Shown: positions 36,716 to 45,250 of the stretch, in pieces
Position numbering within the stretch: the first letter of the stretch is position 1
Layout of the letters: every line of letters begins with the position of its first letter
Assembly (NCBI RefSeq): GCF_031202265.1
Contig: NZ_CP100604.1
Coordinates: 6,678,501-6,742,500 of the forward strand
Length of the DNA stretch: 64,000 nt
From: Bradyrhizobium sp. Ash2021
GTDB taxonomy: Bacteria > Pseudomonadota > Alphaproteobacteria > Rhizobiales > Xanthobacteraceae
Reading direction: 5' to 3'
Program-made: the position numbers and the translations under genes
Notes under the pieces: model-generated
Told to the model about the DNA's origin: nothing
Database searches by the model: none
The model's input: the letters and a program-made list of their open reading frames with translations, nothing else

Positions 36716-38853
36716 GCCCGCAAACGCCCTCGCAGCCGCCGGCCCAATTGCCCGTAAGTCTTGCGGCAAACCCGAAACTGTCGTCCTGGCTGAAATTCTC
36801 GGCGCAGGGCCAAGTCACTGTCACGCCCGGCAAGGTCGAAATCGGGCAAGGCATCGTCACCGCGCTGGCGCAGATCGCCGCCGACGAACTCGATGTCGAT
36901 ATTTCGCGTCTGCAGATGGTCCGCGCGTCGACCGCCACCAGTCCCAACGAGGGCGTCACGTCGGGCAGCCTCTCGGTTCAGCAATCGGGGCGCGCGCTGC
37001 GACACGTCTGCGCCGAGGTTCGCCAGATCTTTCTCGAACTGGCGTCAGAACGGCTGGGTGTGGAGATCGACACGCTCGCTATCGAGGACGGCACCATCTC
37101 GGGACCCGGCAATGTCAGGACCAGCTATTGGGAGCTTGCCGGTGACATCAGGCTCGATCGCGACGCGACGCCTGGCGCGACGGCCAAACTGGCAACGCGA
37201 CGCGCGCTGGCCGGAAATTCGGTCCAGCGTATCGATATTCCCGACAAGGTGTTCGCGCGGCCGCGTTTCATCCACGACTGCGCGCTGCCGGGAATATTGC
37301 ACGGCCGCGTGCTACGGCCGGTGAATTCGCGCGCGAAACTCGCCGACCTGAAAGAAGATGGCGCTCGCGCGATTGCCGGTCTCGTCGCGGTCGTGCGCGA
37401 CGGCAGTTTCGCAGGCGTCGTCAGCGAGACCGAGCATGGCGCGGAGGCGGCGCTCGCCGGCTTGGGCAAGGGCGCAACATGGTCTGACGGCGAGCCATTG
37501 CCTGACGAAAGCGACCTCTCGGCATTCCTGAAAGCCCAGCCGTCCGAGCTGACCATCATCGACGACAGAACGCCGCCAGCCGCTCCTGCAAAGACGCGCA
37601 CCATCCGGCGGCAATATAGCCGGCCCTACATAGCTCACGCTTCGATTGCGCCATCTTGCGCAATGGCGCAGTGGAACGGCGACCGCGTTCATGTCTGGAC
37701 CCATAGCCAGGGCGTCTATCTCTTGCGCGCCGATCTGGCGCTGGTGCTGAGACTGCCGGTCGAGAATATCACCGTCGAACATATGGAAGGCGCCGGCTGC
37801 TACGGGCATAACGCCGCCGACGACGTCGCGCTCGACGCCGTGCTGCTGGCGAAAGCCACGGGTGGCCGGCCGGTACGGGTGATGTGGTCACGCGAGCACG
37901 AGATGTCACACGCGCCATTCGGTGCCGCGATGGCGATCGAGATCGAGGCCGGTCTCGATGCCGAGGACGAAATCGTGGACTGGCGACATTCGGTCTGGAG
38001 CAACGGCCATGCCGCGAGGCCGGGACGCGCGGCGCAGCCTGCCTTGCTTGCGGCCTTCGAACTGGAAAATCCGTTCCCCCGCATGATCTCGAGCAATCCG
38101 CCACAGGCGAATGGCGGCGGCGCTGATCGCAATTCGGTTCCGCTGTATGATTTCCCGTCGTGGAATATCGAGAGCCACCGCCTGAAGACCATGCCGGTCC
38201 GCACTTCCGCGCTACGCACGCTCGGCGCACAGGGCAATGTGTTTGCGATCGAATCCTTTCTCGACGAGATCGCGGCCGAGCGCCATGAAGATCCGGTCGC
38301 GTTCCGGCTCCGCCACCTCCGCGACGAGCGCGCAAAGGACGTGATCCGCGCGGCCGCGAAGCGCGCGAAGTGGAGACCGGACAAGCAAGCCGGCATAGGT
38401 TACGGCATCGGCTTTGCCCGCTACAAGAACACCGGCGCCTATTGCGCGGCGGTGGCCGAGATCGAAGGCGAGAAGGATATCCGTGTCAGGAAGCTGACGC
38501 TCGCGGTCGACGTCGGCGAGGCCATCAATCCGGATGGCGTCATCAACCAGATCGAGGGCGGCGCCATCCAGGCCACGAGCTGGGTGTTGAAGGAGCGGGT
38601 CCGCTTCGACCGGCAGCGCATCACCAGCACGAATTGGACGGACTATCCCATCCTGCGTTTCAGCGAGGTGCCCGAGGTGGAAATTGAAGTGATCCAACGG
38701 GTAGAACTGGACCCGGTCGGCGCCGGCGAAGCCGCCCACGGGCCCGTCACGGCAGCCATTGCCAATGCGGTGTTCGATTGCCTCGGCGTGCGCGTCCGCG
38801 ATCTACCGATCACGCGCGACAGCCTGATCGCAGCCATGGAATTGGGCTCATGA
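36712..38853 (+). CDS. Molybdenum hydroxylase large (Mo-cofactor) subunit
   Basis: 713 residues from the ATG at 36712. An in-frame extension to 36376 is antisense-like and rejected. The IorB-like order of domains is seen: an early GKVEIGQGIVTALAQIAADE segment, a short hammerhead region (KVFARPRFIHDCALPG), and the cofactor-binding C-terminal part. Those include GAGCYGHNAADDVALDA, KNTGAYCAA and the terminal glutamate segment GAGEAAHGPVTAAIANA. At 713 residues it lies slightly below the IorB norm. Such enzymes hydroxylate N-heteroaromatics or oxidise aldehydes with water as oxygen donor. The substrate is unknown. Confidence 0.88.
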   Translation: MSPQTPSQPPAQLPVSLAANPKLSSWLKFSAQGQVTVTPGKVEIGQGIVTALAQIAADELDVDISRLQMVRASTATSPNEGVTSGSLSVQQSGRALRHVCAEVRQIFLELASERLGVEIDTLAIEDGTISGPGNVRTSYWELAGDIRLDRDATPGATAKLATRRALAGNSVQRIDIPDKVFARPRFIHDCALPGILHGRVLRPVNSRAKLADLKEDGARAIAGLVAVVRDGSFAGVVSETEHGAEAALAGLGKGATWSDGEPLPDESDLSAFLKAQPSELTIIDDRTPPAAPAKTRTIRRQYSRPYIAHASIAPSCAMAQWNGDRVHVWTHSQGVYLLRADLALVLRLPVENITVEHMEGAGCYGHNAADDVALDAVLLAKATGGRPVRVMWSREHEMSHAPFGAAMAIEIEAGLDAEDEIVDWRHSVWSNGHAARPGRAAQPALLAAFELENPFPRMISSNPPQANGGGADRNSVPLYDFPSWNIESHRLKTMPVRTSALRTLGAQGNVFAIESFLDEIAAERHEDPVAFRLRHLRDERAKDVIRAAAKRAKWRPDKQAGIGYGIGFARYKNTGAYCAAVAEIEGEKDIRVRKLTLAVDVGEAINPDGVINQIEGGAIQATSWVLKERVRFDRQRITSTNWTDYPILRFSEVPEVEIEVIQRVELDPVGAGEAAHGPVTAAIANAVFDCLGVRVRDLPITRDSLIAAMELGS

Positions 38854-39557
38854 GTACCTTGAACATCCTGAGCGGCGGCGCGGCGCAGGGATTGGTCGGA
38901 AGCGTGGCGCCGGCGCTCAGGACGCAGACCGGCTTCGAAATTGGCGGCGAGTTCGGCGCGGTCGGTGCCATGGCCGACAAACTGCGCAAAGGCGCGCCCA
39001 CCGACATGGTGATTTTGACCGCGGCGATCGTCGCGCAACTTGCCGAGGAGAAGCTGGTAGTCCCGGCATCGATCCGCGATATCGGCCTGGTCGAAACCGC
39101 GCTCGCGGTTCGCGCCGGCGACCCCAAGATATCGGTCACCGATGCCGCAGCCTTGCGGGAGGCATTTCTTGGCTCGGACGCGATCTTTGTGCCTGACACC
39201 AAGGTTTCCACGGCTGGGATTCATGTCGCGAAGGTGCTTGGGCAACTTGGCCTTGCCGAGAAAGTTGCCGATCGGCTGAAGATCTTTCCGAACGGCGCCA
39301 CCGCGATGCGTCATCTGGCCGAGTCGGATGCGCGACACCCGATCGGCTGCACGCAATCGACCGAAATCATCAGCACCGACGGCGTCGTTCTGTCCGGCTC
39401 GCTGCCACCGGGCTGCGCGCTTGCGACCATGTACACGGCTGCGGTCACAACGCAGGCCACGTCAGCGCAACAGGCGCAGCGGCTGATCGATCTTCTGACA
39501 GCCGCCGAAGCACAGGAGCAGCGCAAGGGCGCAGGGTTTGTCAGCGGACCAAAGTAG
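38850..39557 (+). CDS. Leaderless ModA-like binding-fold protein
   Basis: 235 residues from the ATG at 38850, overlapping the hydroxylase stop (ATGA). The sequence starts directly in the mature binding fold (STLNILSGGAAQGLVGSVAP), with no signal peptide. It contains KGAPTDMVILTAA and a C-terminal GCALATMYTAAV. ModA-type proteins normally bind molybdate in the periplasm. A cytosolic, co-translated version beside a Mo enzyme suggests a role in cofactor or oxyanion handling or in ligand sensing, which is inference. Confidence 0.8.
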   Translation: MSTLNILSGGAAQGLVGSVAPALRTQTGFEIGGEFGAVGAMADKLRKGAPTDMVILTAAIVAQLAEEKLVVPASIRDIGLVETALAVRAGDPKISVTDAAALREAFLGSDAIFVPDTKVSTAGIHVAKVLGQLGLAEKVADRLKIFPNGATAMRHLAESDARHPIGCTQSTEIISTDGVVLSGSLPPGCALATMYTAAVTTQATSAQQAQRLIDLLTAAEAQEQRKGAGFVSGPK

Positions 39558-39578
39558 CCTCACCCAGTGAACCGAGAC

Positions 39579-39785
39579 TTAACGCGACAATTGCGTCAAG
39601 CCCGTCGGCGGACCGTCGATGGCGGTCCAGCCGCCGTCATTGTAAGGTGCTGCCGCTGACATAGCTCGCCGCATCCGAAGCCAGATATACGACGGCGGTC
39701 GCGACTTCGTCGGCGCTGCTCCAGCGATTGAAGACCGTGTGACCGGCATAGAGATTGTAGATATCCGGCCGCTGCGGCGTCTGCT
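39579..39785 (-). pseudogene. C-terminal fragment of another SDR
   Basis: The minus strand reads NRWSSADEVATAVVYLASDA and continues SYVSGST, then a one-base shift moves to NDGGWTAIDGPP. This is the standard SDR C-terminus (SGxxxxxDGGxTA). The rest of the gene is absent. Confidence 0.65.
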
Positions 39786-39787
39786 AT

Positions 39788-40057
39788 ATGTGGTGGGATG
39801 TTTTTCCATCTCTCGCACTCGCCAGCGATCCTAGCTTGCCAATTCTCGATGATGCCGCGCTGAAATCCATGGAGCGCATACTTCACCTCGACTCACTCGC
39901 CTGCCAAGAGAGTGCCCTGCACGGGCTTGGGCATTGGCAGCCGGAGTACGAAGAGAGGGTTGCCGCGATCATCGACAACTTTTGCGAGGCCTCTCCAGAA
40001 GCCGATCCTAGGCTGTTGACCTACGCCAAATCTGCCCGATGCGGATGCGTGCTGTGA
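39788..40057 (+). pseudogene. C-terminal fragment of an uncharacterised helical-repeat protein
   Basis: 89 codons (MWWDVFPSLAL, then SLACQESALHGLGHWQPEYE, ending SARCGCVL). The HEAT-like pattern and the abrupt start next to an SDR fragment suggest that it is the tail of a larger rhizobial hypothetical protein. Whether it is expressed is unknown. Confidence 0.45.
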
Positions 40058-40234
40058 TGCTGCGTTAGCCGCATCATGGCCTTGACGATAATCGCTCCGC
40101 GCGTTGGTCAGACTTGGGTGCAGTGCAGCAGCCCGCATTGGTGCTCACCATTGATTTCCTTTAATAGATTGAATTAAATTAGCGCTTTCAGTCCAGTGAA
40201 TTTCGACCAAAGCAGTATCGTTGGAGTTTTTCCC

Positions 40235-40453
40235 ATGAACTATCGCGGTATTGATTATGCCGTCACCCAGGATGTCGATCGGGACACTTGGAGATGGACC
40301 GTCGATCTAGATAGAGACACAGCAGAGTCGGGCCAGCGTAAGACACGGGAGGCCGCTCTAACTGCCGTTGTGATGACTATCGACCGTTGGATGACACGGC
40401 GGCAGGTGGCGACGGAGTCGGTTCGGGATACTGAGCATGATATCGTCGCCTGA
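40235..40453 (+). CDS. Small hypothetical protein (MNYRGIDYAV type)
   Basis: 72 residues after GGAGTTTTTCCC. MNYRGIDYAVTQDVDRDTWR followed by KTREAALTAVVMTIDRWM resembles a family of short rhizobial proteins with the pattern YRGIxYxVxQxxxxxWxWxV. It is probably cytoplasmic, and its function is unknown. A second short frame overlaps its end. Confidence 0.6.
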   Translation: MNYRGIDYAVTQDVDRDTWRWTVDLDRDTAESGQRKTREAALTAVVMTIDRWMTRRQVATESVRDTEHDIVA

Positions 40454-40613
40454 TCATGCTGAGAAAGTGCGACTGCTCGAGCTGATCGATCGCTGCCAAC
40501 GGATCGCCGCTGAACGCGCCAACACACAAACCGTACGGCAGCTCTTGGCGGTTGCTGCACAACACATACTGCCGTCAAACGATAAGCCAATCACAGGCCG
40601 GACGCAGCCTTAG
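40437..40613 (+). CDS. Very small hypothetical protein
   Basis: 58 residues (MISSPDHAEKVRLLELIDRC, then QRIAAERANTQTVRQLLAVA), amphipathic and helical. The ATG overlaps the end of the preceding small gene in another frame, suggesting translational coupling. It is too short for firm recognition. The helical pattern and the overlap favour a real gene. Confidence 0.4.
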   Translation: MISSPDHAEKVRLLELIDRCQRIAAERANTQTVRQLLAVAAQHILPSNDKPITGRTQP

Positions 40614-40700
40614 AAGTCGGGAGTTCAAATGAGAAATTGTGCTGCTACTGGGCCTATTCCCAACAAGTTCACGCAGAGAACACGCGGCTTCGGCCAAGCT

Positions 40701-40740
40701 GGCGGAGGGAGAGGAACTGGGTTCGAACCTTCTCCACATA
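40701..40740 (-). other. tRNA 3'-end-like fragment (possible old attachment site)
   Basis: On the minus strand GGTTCGAACC (T-loop consensus) is followed after some bases by CCTCTCCCTCCGCCA, the style of a tRNA-Ser 3' end with CCA. The T-stem does not pair properly and no anticodon arm is present, so it is at best a remnant. The surrounding 40614-40981 interval has no gene. Confidence 0.25.
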
Positions 40741-40981
40741 GGCCCACGCGACGATAAGTAACCCAGCGTACGGAGCGCCTGCAACCGCCCTGCCAGGGGC
40801 TTCGCCCGATGGAGGCAATACCCGAAAGGACGACAACAAGCGCCTTTCTAGGCCAAAACACGCGGCGCTATTAGTTTCAGGTGTGGGTAACTCTAACGTC
40901 CCGTTTTCGGTGTCTGACCGGTACCTACTTCTCGCTGGAAAACGCTGTATAATGCTGACTTGCTAACGTTCCGGCCGACGG

Positions 40982-42169
40982 ATGAACATCATGACTGCCA
41001 CAGCTGTGAGCCGAATGGTCGTGCCGTTCATAGCTGTTGCGGCCTGTGGCGTGGCGCTTGTCTTCGCCGTCCAGCACGTCCGCCGCGAACCGCCGGGCGA
41101 CACCAGGGTCGCAGCCATCGCGCCGGTGGTCTCAAAGCCGACAGCGGACGTACGAGATCCGGGTCCGGCAGCGCTCGCGGCGGCGCAAGCTGAAGCCACG
41201 GCCGCGTCGGCCGGGCTGGCCGGATCGCCCCCACCGCCGGACAGCGGAGACGGCGCGCCACTTTTCGACATCGCGCGTATCGAGCCGACCGGCGAAGCCG
41301 TAATCGCGGGCCGGGCGGCGCCGGGCGCGACGGTGGAATTGCTACGCAACGGCGAACTGCATGATCGCGCGGTCGCGGATCAATCCGGACAATTCGTTAT
41401 GGTCCCGCCCCGCCTTCCCACAGGCACTTACGATCTGACGTTGCGCTCCAAGCAGCCAGACGGCAAGCAGGCTACGTCCAAACAGAGCGTGGCGGTAGCG
41501 CTTGAGCCGGGACCGACCGACCGGCCCATCGTGGCGCTGATGGCGCCGGACAAACCCACCGTCGTGCTGTCGCAGCCGGCTGCGCCAAAGCCGATGGCCG
41601 GCGCAGTGGCTGTGGAAGCGGTCGAGATCGAGCCGGACGGCAAGTTCCATGTGAGCGGTCGCTCGCAACCGGGCGCCGCAGTGGGACTTTATCTCAATGA
41701 CAGCTTTGTTGCGTCGGTAACGGCCGGCGCGGATGGACGCTTTGCTGTCACGATCAACCAAGGAGTCGCACCCGGCAACTACCGCGTCAGGCTGGACGAG
41801 TTGGAGTCAAGTTCCGGCGCGGTGCGCTCACGCGCCGAAGTGCCGTTCAACGTTCCCGACACGGTGGTCACCGGGTCCCTGCCGGCGCAGGCTACAGCGT
41901 CCAAGCGGGCGGACATAGTCGCGGCACAGCAGCCGCAGCTGGCCGCCGCCGGGACCACCGTTCTGCCCGGAGGCTCGCCGCCCTCCACCGTGGTTGTGCC
42001 TAAGATCGCGACCACCACCGTCTCGCGCGGCGACAGCCTCTGGCGCATCAGCCACCTCACCTATGGCGCGGGGACGCGCTACGCCGTCATCTACAAGGCG
42101 AACCGCCAGCAGATCCGCAATCCCAATCTGATTTATCCCGGGCAGATCTTCGTCCTTCCGACGCAGTGA
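40982..42169 (+). CDS. LysM domain protein with Ig-like repeats
   Basis: 395 residues. A single N-terminal membrane anchor (VVPFIAVAACGVALVFAV) is followed by an Ala/Pro-rich linker. Two Ig-like modules follow (FDIARIEPTGEAVIAGRAAP near 95 and EAVEIEPDGKFHVSGRSQPG near 215), then a C-terminal LysM domain (VSRGDSLWRISHLTYG, ending YPGQIFVLP). It probably stands in the inner membrane with the LysM domain bound to peptidoglycan. Proteins of this layout are common in Bradyrhizobium and not functionally defined. Confidence 0.85.
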   Translation: MNIMTATAVSRMVVPFIAVAACGVALVFAVQHVRREPPGDTRVAAIAPVVSKPTADVRDPGPAALAAAQAEATAASAGLAGSPPPPDSGDGAPLFDIARIEPTGEAVIAGRAAPGATVELLRNGELHDRAVADQSGQFVMVPPRLPTGTYDLTLRSKQPDGKQATSKQSVAVALEPGPTDRPIVALMAPDKPTVVLSQPAAPKPMAGAVAVEAVEIEPDGKFHVSGRSQPGAAVGLYLNDSFVASVTAGADGRFAVTINQGVAPGNYRVRLDELESSSGAVRSRAEVPFNVPDTVVTGSLPAQATASKRADIVAAQQPQLAAAGTTVLPGGSPPSTVVVPKIATTTVSRGDSLWRISHLTYGAGTRYAVIYKANRQQIRNPNLIYPGQIFVLPTQ

Positions 42170-42404
42170 AGGCGGCAATAGCAGCGTCTGCAAAGACAGT
42201 TGTTGGCCCTTTTCGCTCGCGCTCGAGTATGCGCGGCTCGCCACCTGCGGCGGGTGCCTGCCTCGCTAGACAGACTACGGCACTAAGGCTTTCACGGCCG
42301 AACCCATAACATGGTGGCTTCCAGATCGGGGGCAAAACCTCGACAGGGAAAGCGTCAGGGTCAGGTTGCCAAGCGGCCTGACCCGCCATCCTTCGGGGAA
42401 TGCA

Positions 42405-42605
42405 ATGGGTACAAAGACAAGACCACAAACGGCGAAACGCAAGAGATCCAGGAACAGCCCGCCGCCGGCCTATGCAGCATCGATGGTCTCGATGGCCACG
42501 CAAAACCTGACCAATATGGTTGCAGTCAGTGCCGTCTCGGGCGCGGTTCGGCTCGCCCTTCTGGCCGCTAGGCATTTTTGGGGCACGCCAAAATTTCGCC
42601 GATGA
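42405..42605 (+). CDS. Possible small hypothetical protein
   Basis: 66 residues starting MGTKTRPQTAKRKRSRNSPP behind GGGGA. A basic N-terminus is followed by a hydrophobic-helical NLTNMVAVSAVSGAVRLALL. No family is recognised. It is supported only by the ribosome site and the amphipathic pattern. Confidence 0.35.
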   Translation: MGTKTRPQTAKRKRSRNSPPPAYAASMVSMATQNLTNMVAVSAVSGAVRLALLAARHFWGTPKFRR

Positions 42606-43048
42606 GCGGTTATGGAAGAATATCGCGAGAACGATCCGATGAGTTTTCTATCCTGACCATGTTATGTATTGGAGTGTTCTTTTGCGTACGTCCGCTTTGC
42701 GCGGGGCCCAACAGCGGTCGATCGCGAATTCCGTTGGGGAGAGTCAGACTGTTCAGTCGTTACAATTAATACGCTCGCGATAGAGCGACGCGGAGGGCGG
42801 GGTGGCGGAGGAACCGTCATGCGTGTACGTTCTGTCGGCAGAGACCAGCGACCCGCCTGGCCCGCATTTTAACCCGATTGGCTGTTTCTCCCTCGCCTCT
42901 TCGCCGCAAAGTGCTAAATTCAAGTCTGTCCTGAAAGATCGAATGACGCCGCATGAGCTTGTCGCGTTCGCGAGTGCCTCGGCTTCGGTTCGTTGAACAA
43001 AGAAAAAGAGCGCAGGCTCTCGCCATCAGCACAAGGGAGGACATCATC
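42606..43048. other. Intergenic region upstream of the flavin monooxygenase
   Basis: About 440 bases with no supported gene. It should contain the promoter of the downstream monooxygenase. AT-rich patches occur near 42645-42775. Confidence 0.4.
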
Positions 43049-44851
43049 ATGCTCGACAAAGCCCCAAACGGAAAAGTATCTGATCTTCTCAATGCGCTCG
43101 GCAAGGCACTGTCCGCTGGCGAGGTAGGACGCGTTGTCGACCTCTTTCAGACAGACTGCTACTGGCGCGACCTCGTGACCTTCACCTGGAACATCAAGAC
43201 CATGGAGGGCAAGGAACAGGTTCGCGACATGCTCAAGGCGCGGCTCGCCGATACGAAGCCATCGAACTGGAAAATTGCCGATAATGAGGACGCTTCTGAA
43301 GCGGATGGAATTACGGAGAGCTGGATACAATTCGAAACCGGGGTCGCACGCGGCTTTGGCCATCTGCGCCTGAAGGACGGCCGGATCTGGACGTTGCTGA
43401 CGACCATGAGCGAACTTAAGGGACACGAAGAGCCGGTGGGCTTCGATCGTCCGATGGGGGCAAAACACGGCGCCGAACGCAATCGAAAGACATGGAAGGA
43501 AGAACGCGAGGCGGAAGCTGCCGAACTCGGCTACTCGCGCCAGCCCTATTGCGTCATCGTTGGTGGCGGTCAGGGCGGCATCGCGCTCGGAGCCCGGTTG
43601 CGCCAGCTCAATGTGCCGACGATCATCGTCGAAAAAAACGAAAGGCCTGGCGACAGCTGGCGCAAGCGTTACAAGTCACTCTGCCTGCATGACCCGGTTT
43701 GGTATGATCATCTGCCCTATCTGCCGTTTCCGCGGAACTGGCCGGTCTTCTCGCCGAAGGACAAGATCGGGGACTGGCTCGAAATGTATGCAAAGGTGAT
43801 GGAGCTCAATTACTGGGGCTCAAGCGAATGCAAGAAGGCGTCTTACGACGAGAAGAGCCGCGAATGGACCCTTATCGTGCAGCGCGACGGCAAGGAAGTC
43901 GTCCTAAAGCCAAAACAGCTCGTACTTGCGACGGGAATGTCAGCCAAGCCCAATATGCCGAAATTCGAAGGCATGGACATTTTCAAGGGCGATCAGCACC
44001 ATTCGTCGCAGCATCCGGGGCCGGACAAATACAAGAACAAGAAAGCCGTTGTGATCGGCTCGAACAATTCCGCCCACGATATTTGTGCCGCGCTTTGGGA
44101 AGCCGGAGCGGACGTTACCATGGTTCAGCGCTCGACGACCCATGTTGTGAAGTCGGACTCCCTGATGGAGCTCGGATTGGCCTCGCTTTACTCCGAACAG
44201 GCGGTCCAGTCTGGCATGACGACGGCTAAGGCCGACTTGATCTTTGCTTCACTGCCTTACAAGATTCTGCACGAGTTCCAGATCCCGGTTTATAACGCGA
44301 TCAGGGAACGCGATGCCGATTACTACAAACGCCTCGAGAAGGCAGGCTTCCTGCTCGATTATGGTGACGACGATTCCGGTTTGTTCATGAAATACCTGCG
44401 GCGTGGATCCGGGTACTACATCGACGTCGGTGCTTCGGAATTGGTAGCTAATGGCAGCATCAAGCTGAAGAGCGGCGTCGATGTCAAAAAGCTCACGGAA
44501 CATTCCGTCATCTTGAACGACGGGACCGAGCTGCCGGCAGATCTCGTCGTTTACGCCACCGGCTACGGTTCGATGAACGGCTTCGCCGCGGACCTGATCT
44601 CCAGGGAAGTTGCCGACAAGGTAGGCAAGGTCTGGGGACTAGGCTCAAATACGACCAAAGACCCGGGCCCATGGGAAGGCGAACAGCGAAATATGTGGAA
44701 GCCGACGCAGCAGGAGGGGCTTTGGTTCCATGGCGGTAACCTGCACCAGTCACGTCACTACTCCCAGTTTCTGTCCCTCCAGTTGAAAGCGCGATTGGAA
44801 GGCATTCCCACACCGGTTTACGGTCTCCAGAAGGCCCACCATCTGAGCTGA
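43049..44851 (+). CDS. Flavin-containing monooxygenase with N-terminal NTF2-like domain
   Basis: 600 residues from the ATG at 43049 behind AGGGAGGAC. Residues 1-140 form a SnoaL/NTF2-like domain (DLFQTDCYWRDLVTFTWNIK). From ~165 the FMO part begins: FAD motif VGGGQGG, the region up to HDPVWYDHLPYLPFP, and a second Rossmann-like motif VVIGSNNSAHDIC. The C-terminal ATGYGSMNG is typical of class B monooxygenases. It would oxidise a ketone or heteroatom using FAD and NADPH. The NADP motif reads GSNNSA rather than GxGxxG. It lies alone next to IS sequences. Confidence 0.88.
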   Translation: MLDKAPNGKVSDLLNALGKALSAGEVGRVVDLFQTDCYWRDLVTFTWNIKTMEGKEQVRDMLKARLADTKPSNWKIADNEDASEADGITESWIQFETGVARGFGHLRLKDGRIWTLLTTMSELKGHEEPVGFDRPMGAKHGAERNRKTWKEEREAEAAELGYSRQPYCVIVGGGQGGIALGARLRQLNVPTIIVEKNERPGDSWRKRYKSLCLHDPVWYDHLPYLPFPRNWPVFSPKDKIGDWLEMYAKVMELNYWGSSECKKASYDEKSREWTLIVQRDGKEVVLKPKQLVLATGMSAKPNMPKFEGMDIFKGDQHHSSQHPGPDKYKNKKAVVIGSNNSAHDICAALWEAGADVTMVQRSTTHVVKSDSLMELGLASLYSEQAVQSGMTTAKADLIFASLPYKILHEFQIPVYNAIRERDADYYKRLEKAGFLLDYGDDDSGLFMKYLRRGSGYYIDVGASELVANGSIKLKSGVDVKKLTEHSVILNDGTELPADLVVYATGYGSMNGFAADLISREVADKVGKVWGLGSNTTKDPGPWEGEQRNMWKPTQQEGLWFHGGNLHQSRHYSQFLSLQLKARLEGIPTPVYGLQKAHHLS

Positions 44852-44884
44852 TTGCCTATTCGATTGCTTTGAGCATGGTTCGGA

Positions 44885-45248
44885 GACGGCTGTGCCTGTC
44901 GGAAATCAAACTCGCACATACAGATGATGAAGTCCGCCGAGAAATGGCGTAGGCAAAATGCGACCAACGGCATGTACTGTTCGCGGCGACGGCGCGTCCT
45001 TGTTGACCGAAAGGTGCGTGCGAGCCTCGTGCAGCGGTTGGCCGATCCCGAATGCTCATCGCCCGAAGGCGGCGGATGACGACGTCGCCGTAGACGGCGT
45101 CGCGGTCACGAATGATGTATCGCGGCGCTACTTTCCAACCATAGGCCTCGGTGAGTTGGTGCGAAATCCATTCAGCCGTTGGGTGCGCAGTCACTCCCAG
45201 CCACAGGATTTGGCGGCGATCGTGATGCAGTAGCAGCAGCCCGTAGAG
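44885..45248 (-). pseudogene. Integrase-core IS fragment (C-terminal half)
   Basis: One frame reads YGLLLLHHDRRQILWLGVTA and continues APRYIIRDRDAVYGD, part of an rve-type transposase. The end region GTGCCTGTCGGAAATCAAAC lies near 44891 and is shared with 50757. An intact relative has inserted at 45251, which cut off the N-terminal half. Confidence 0.7.
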
Positions 45249-45250
45249 CT

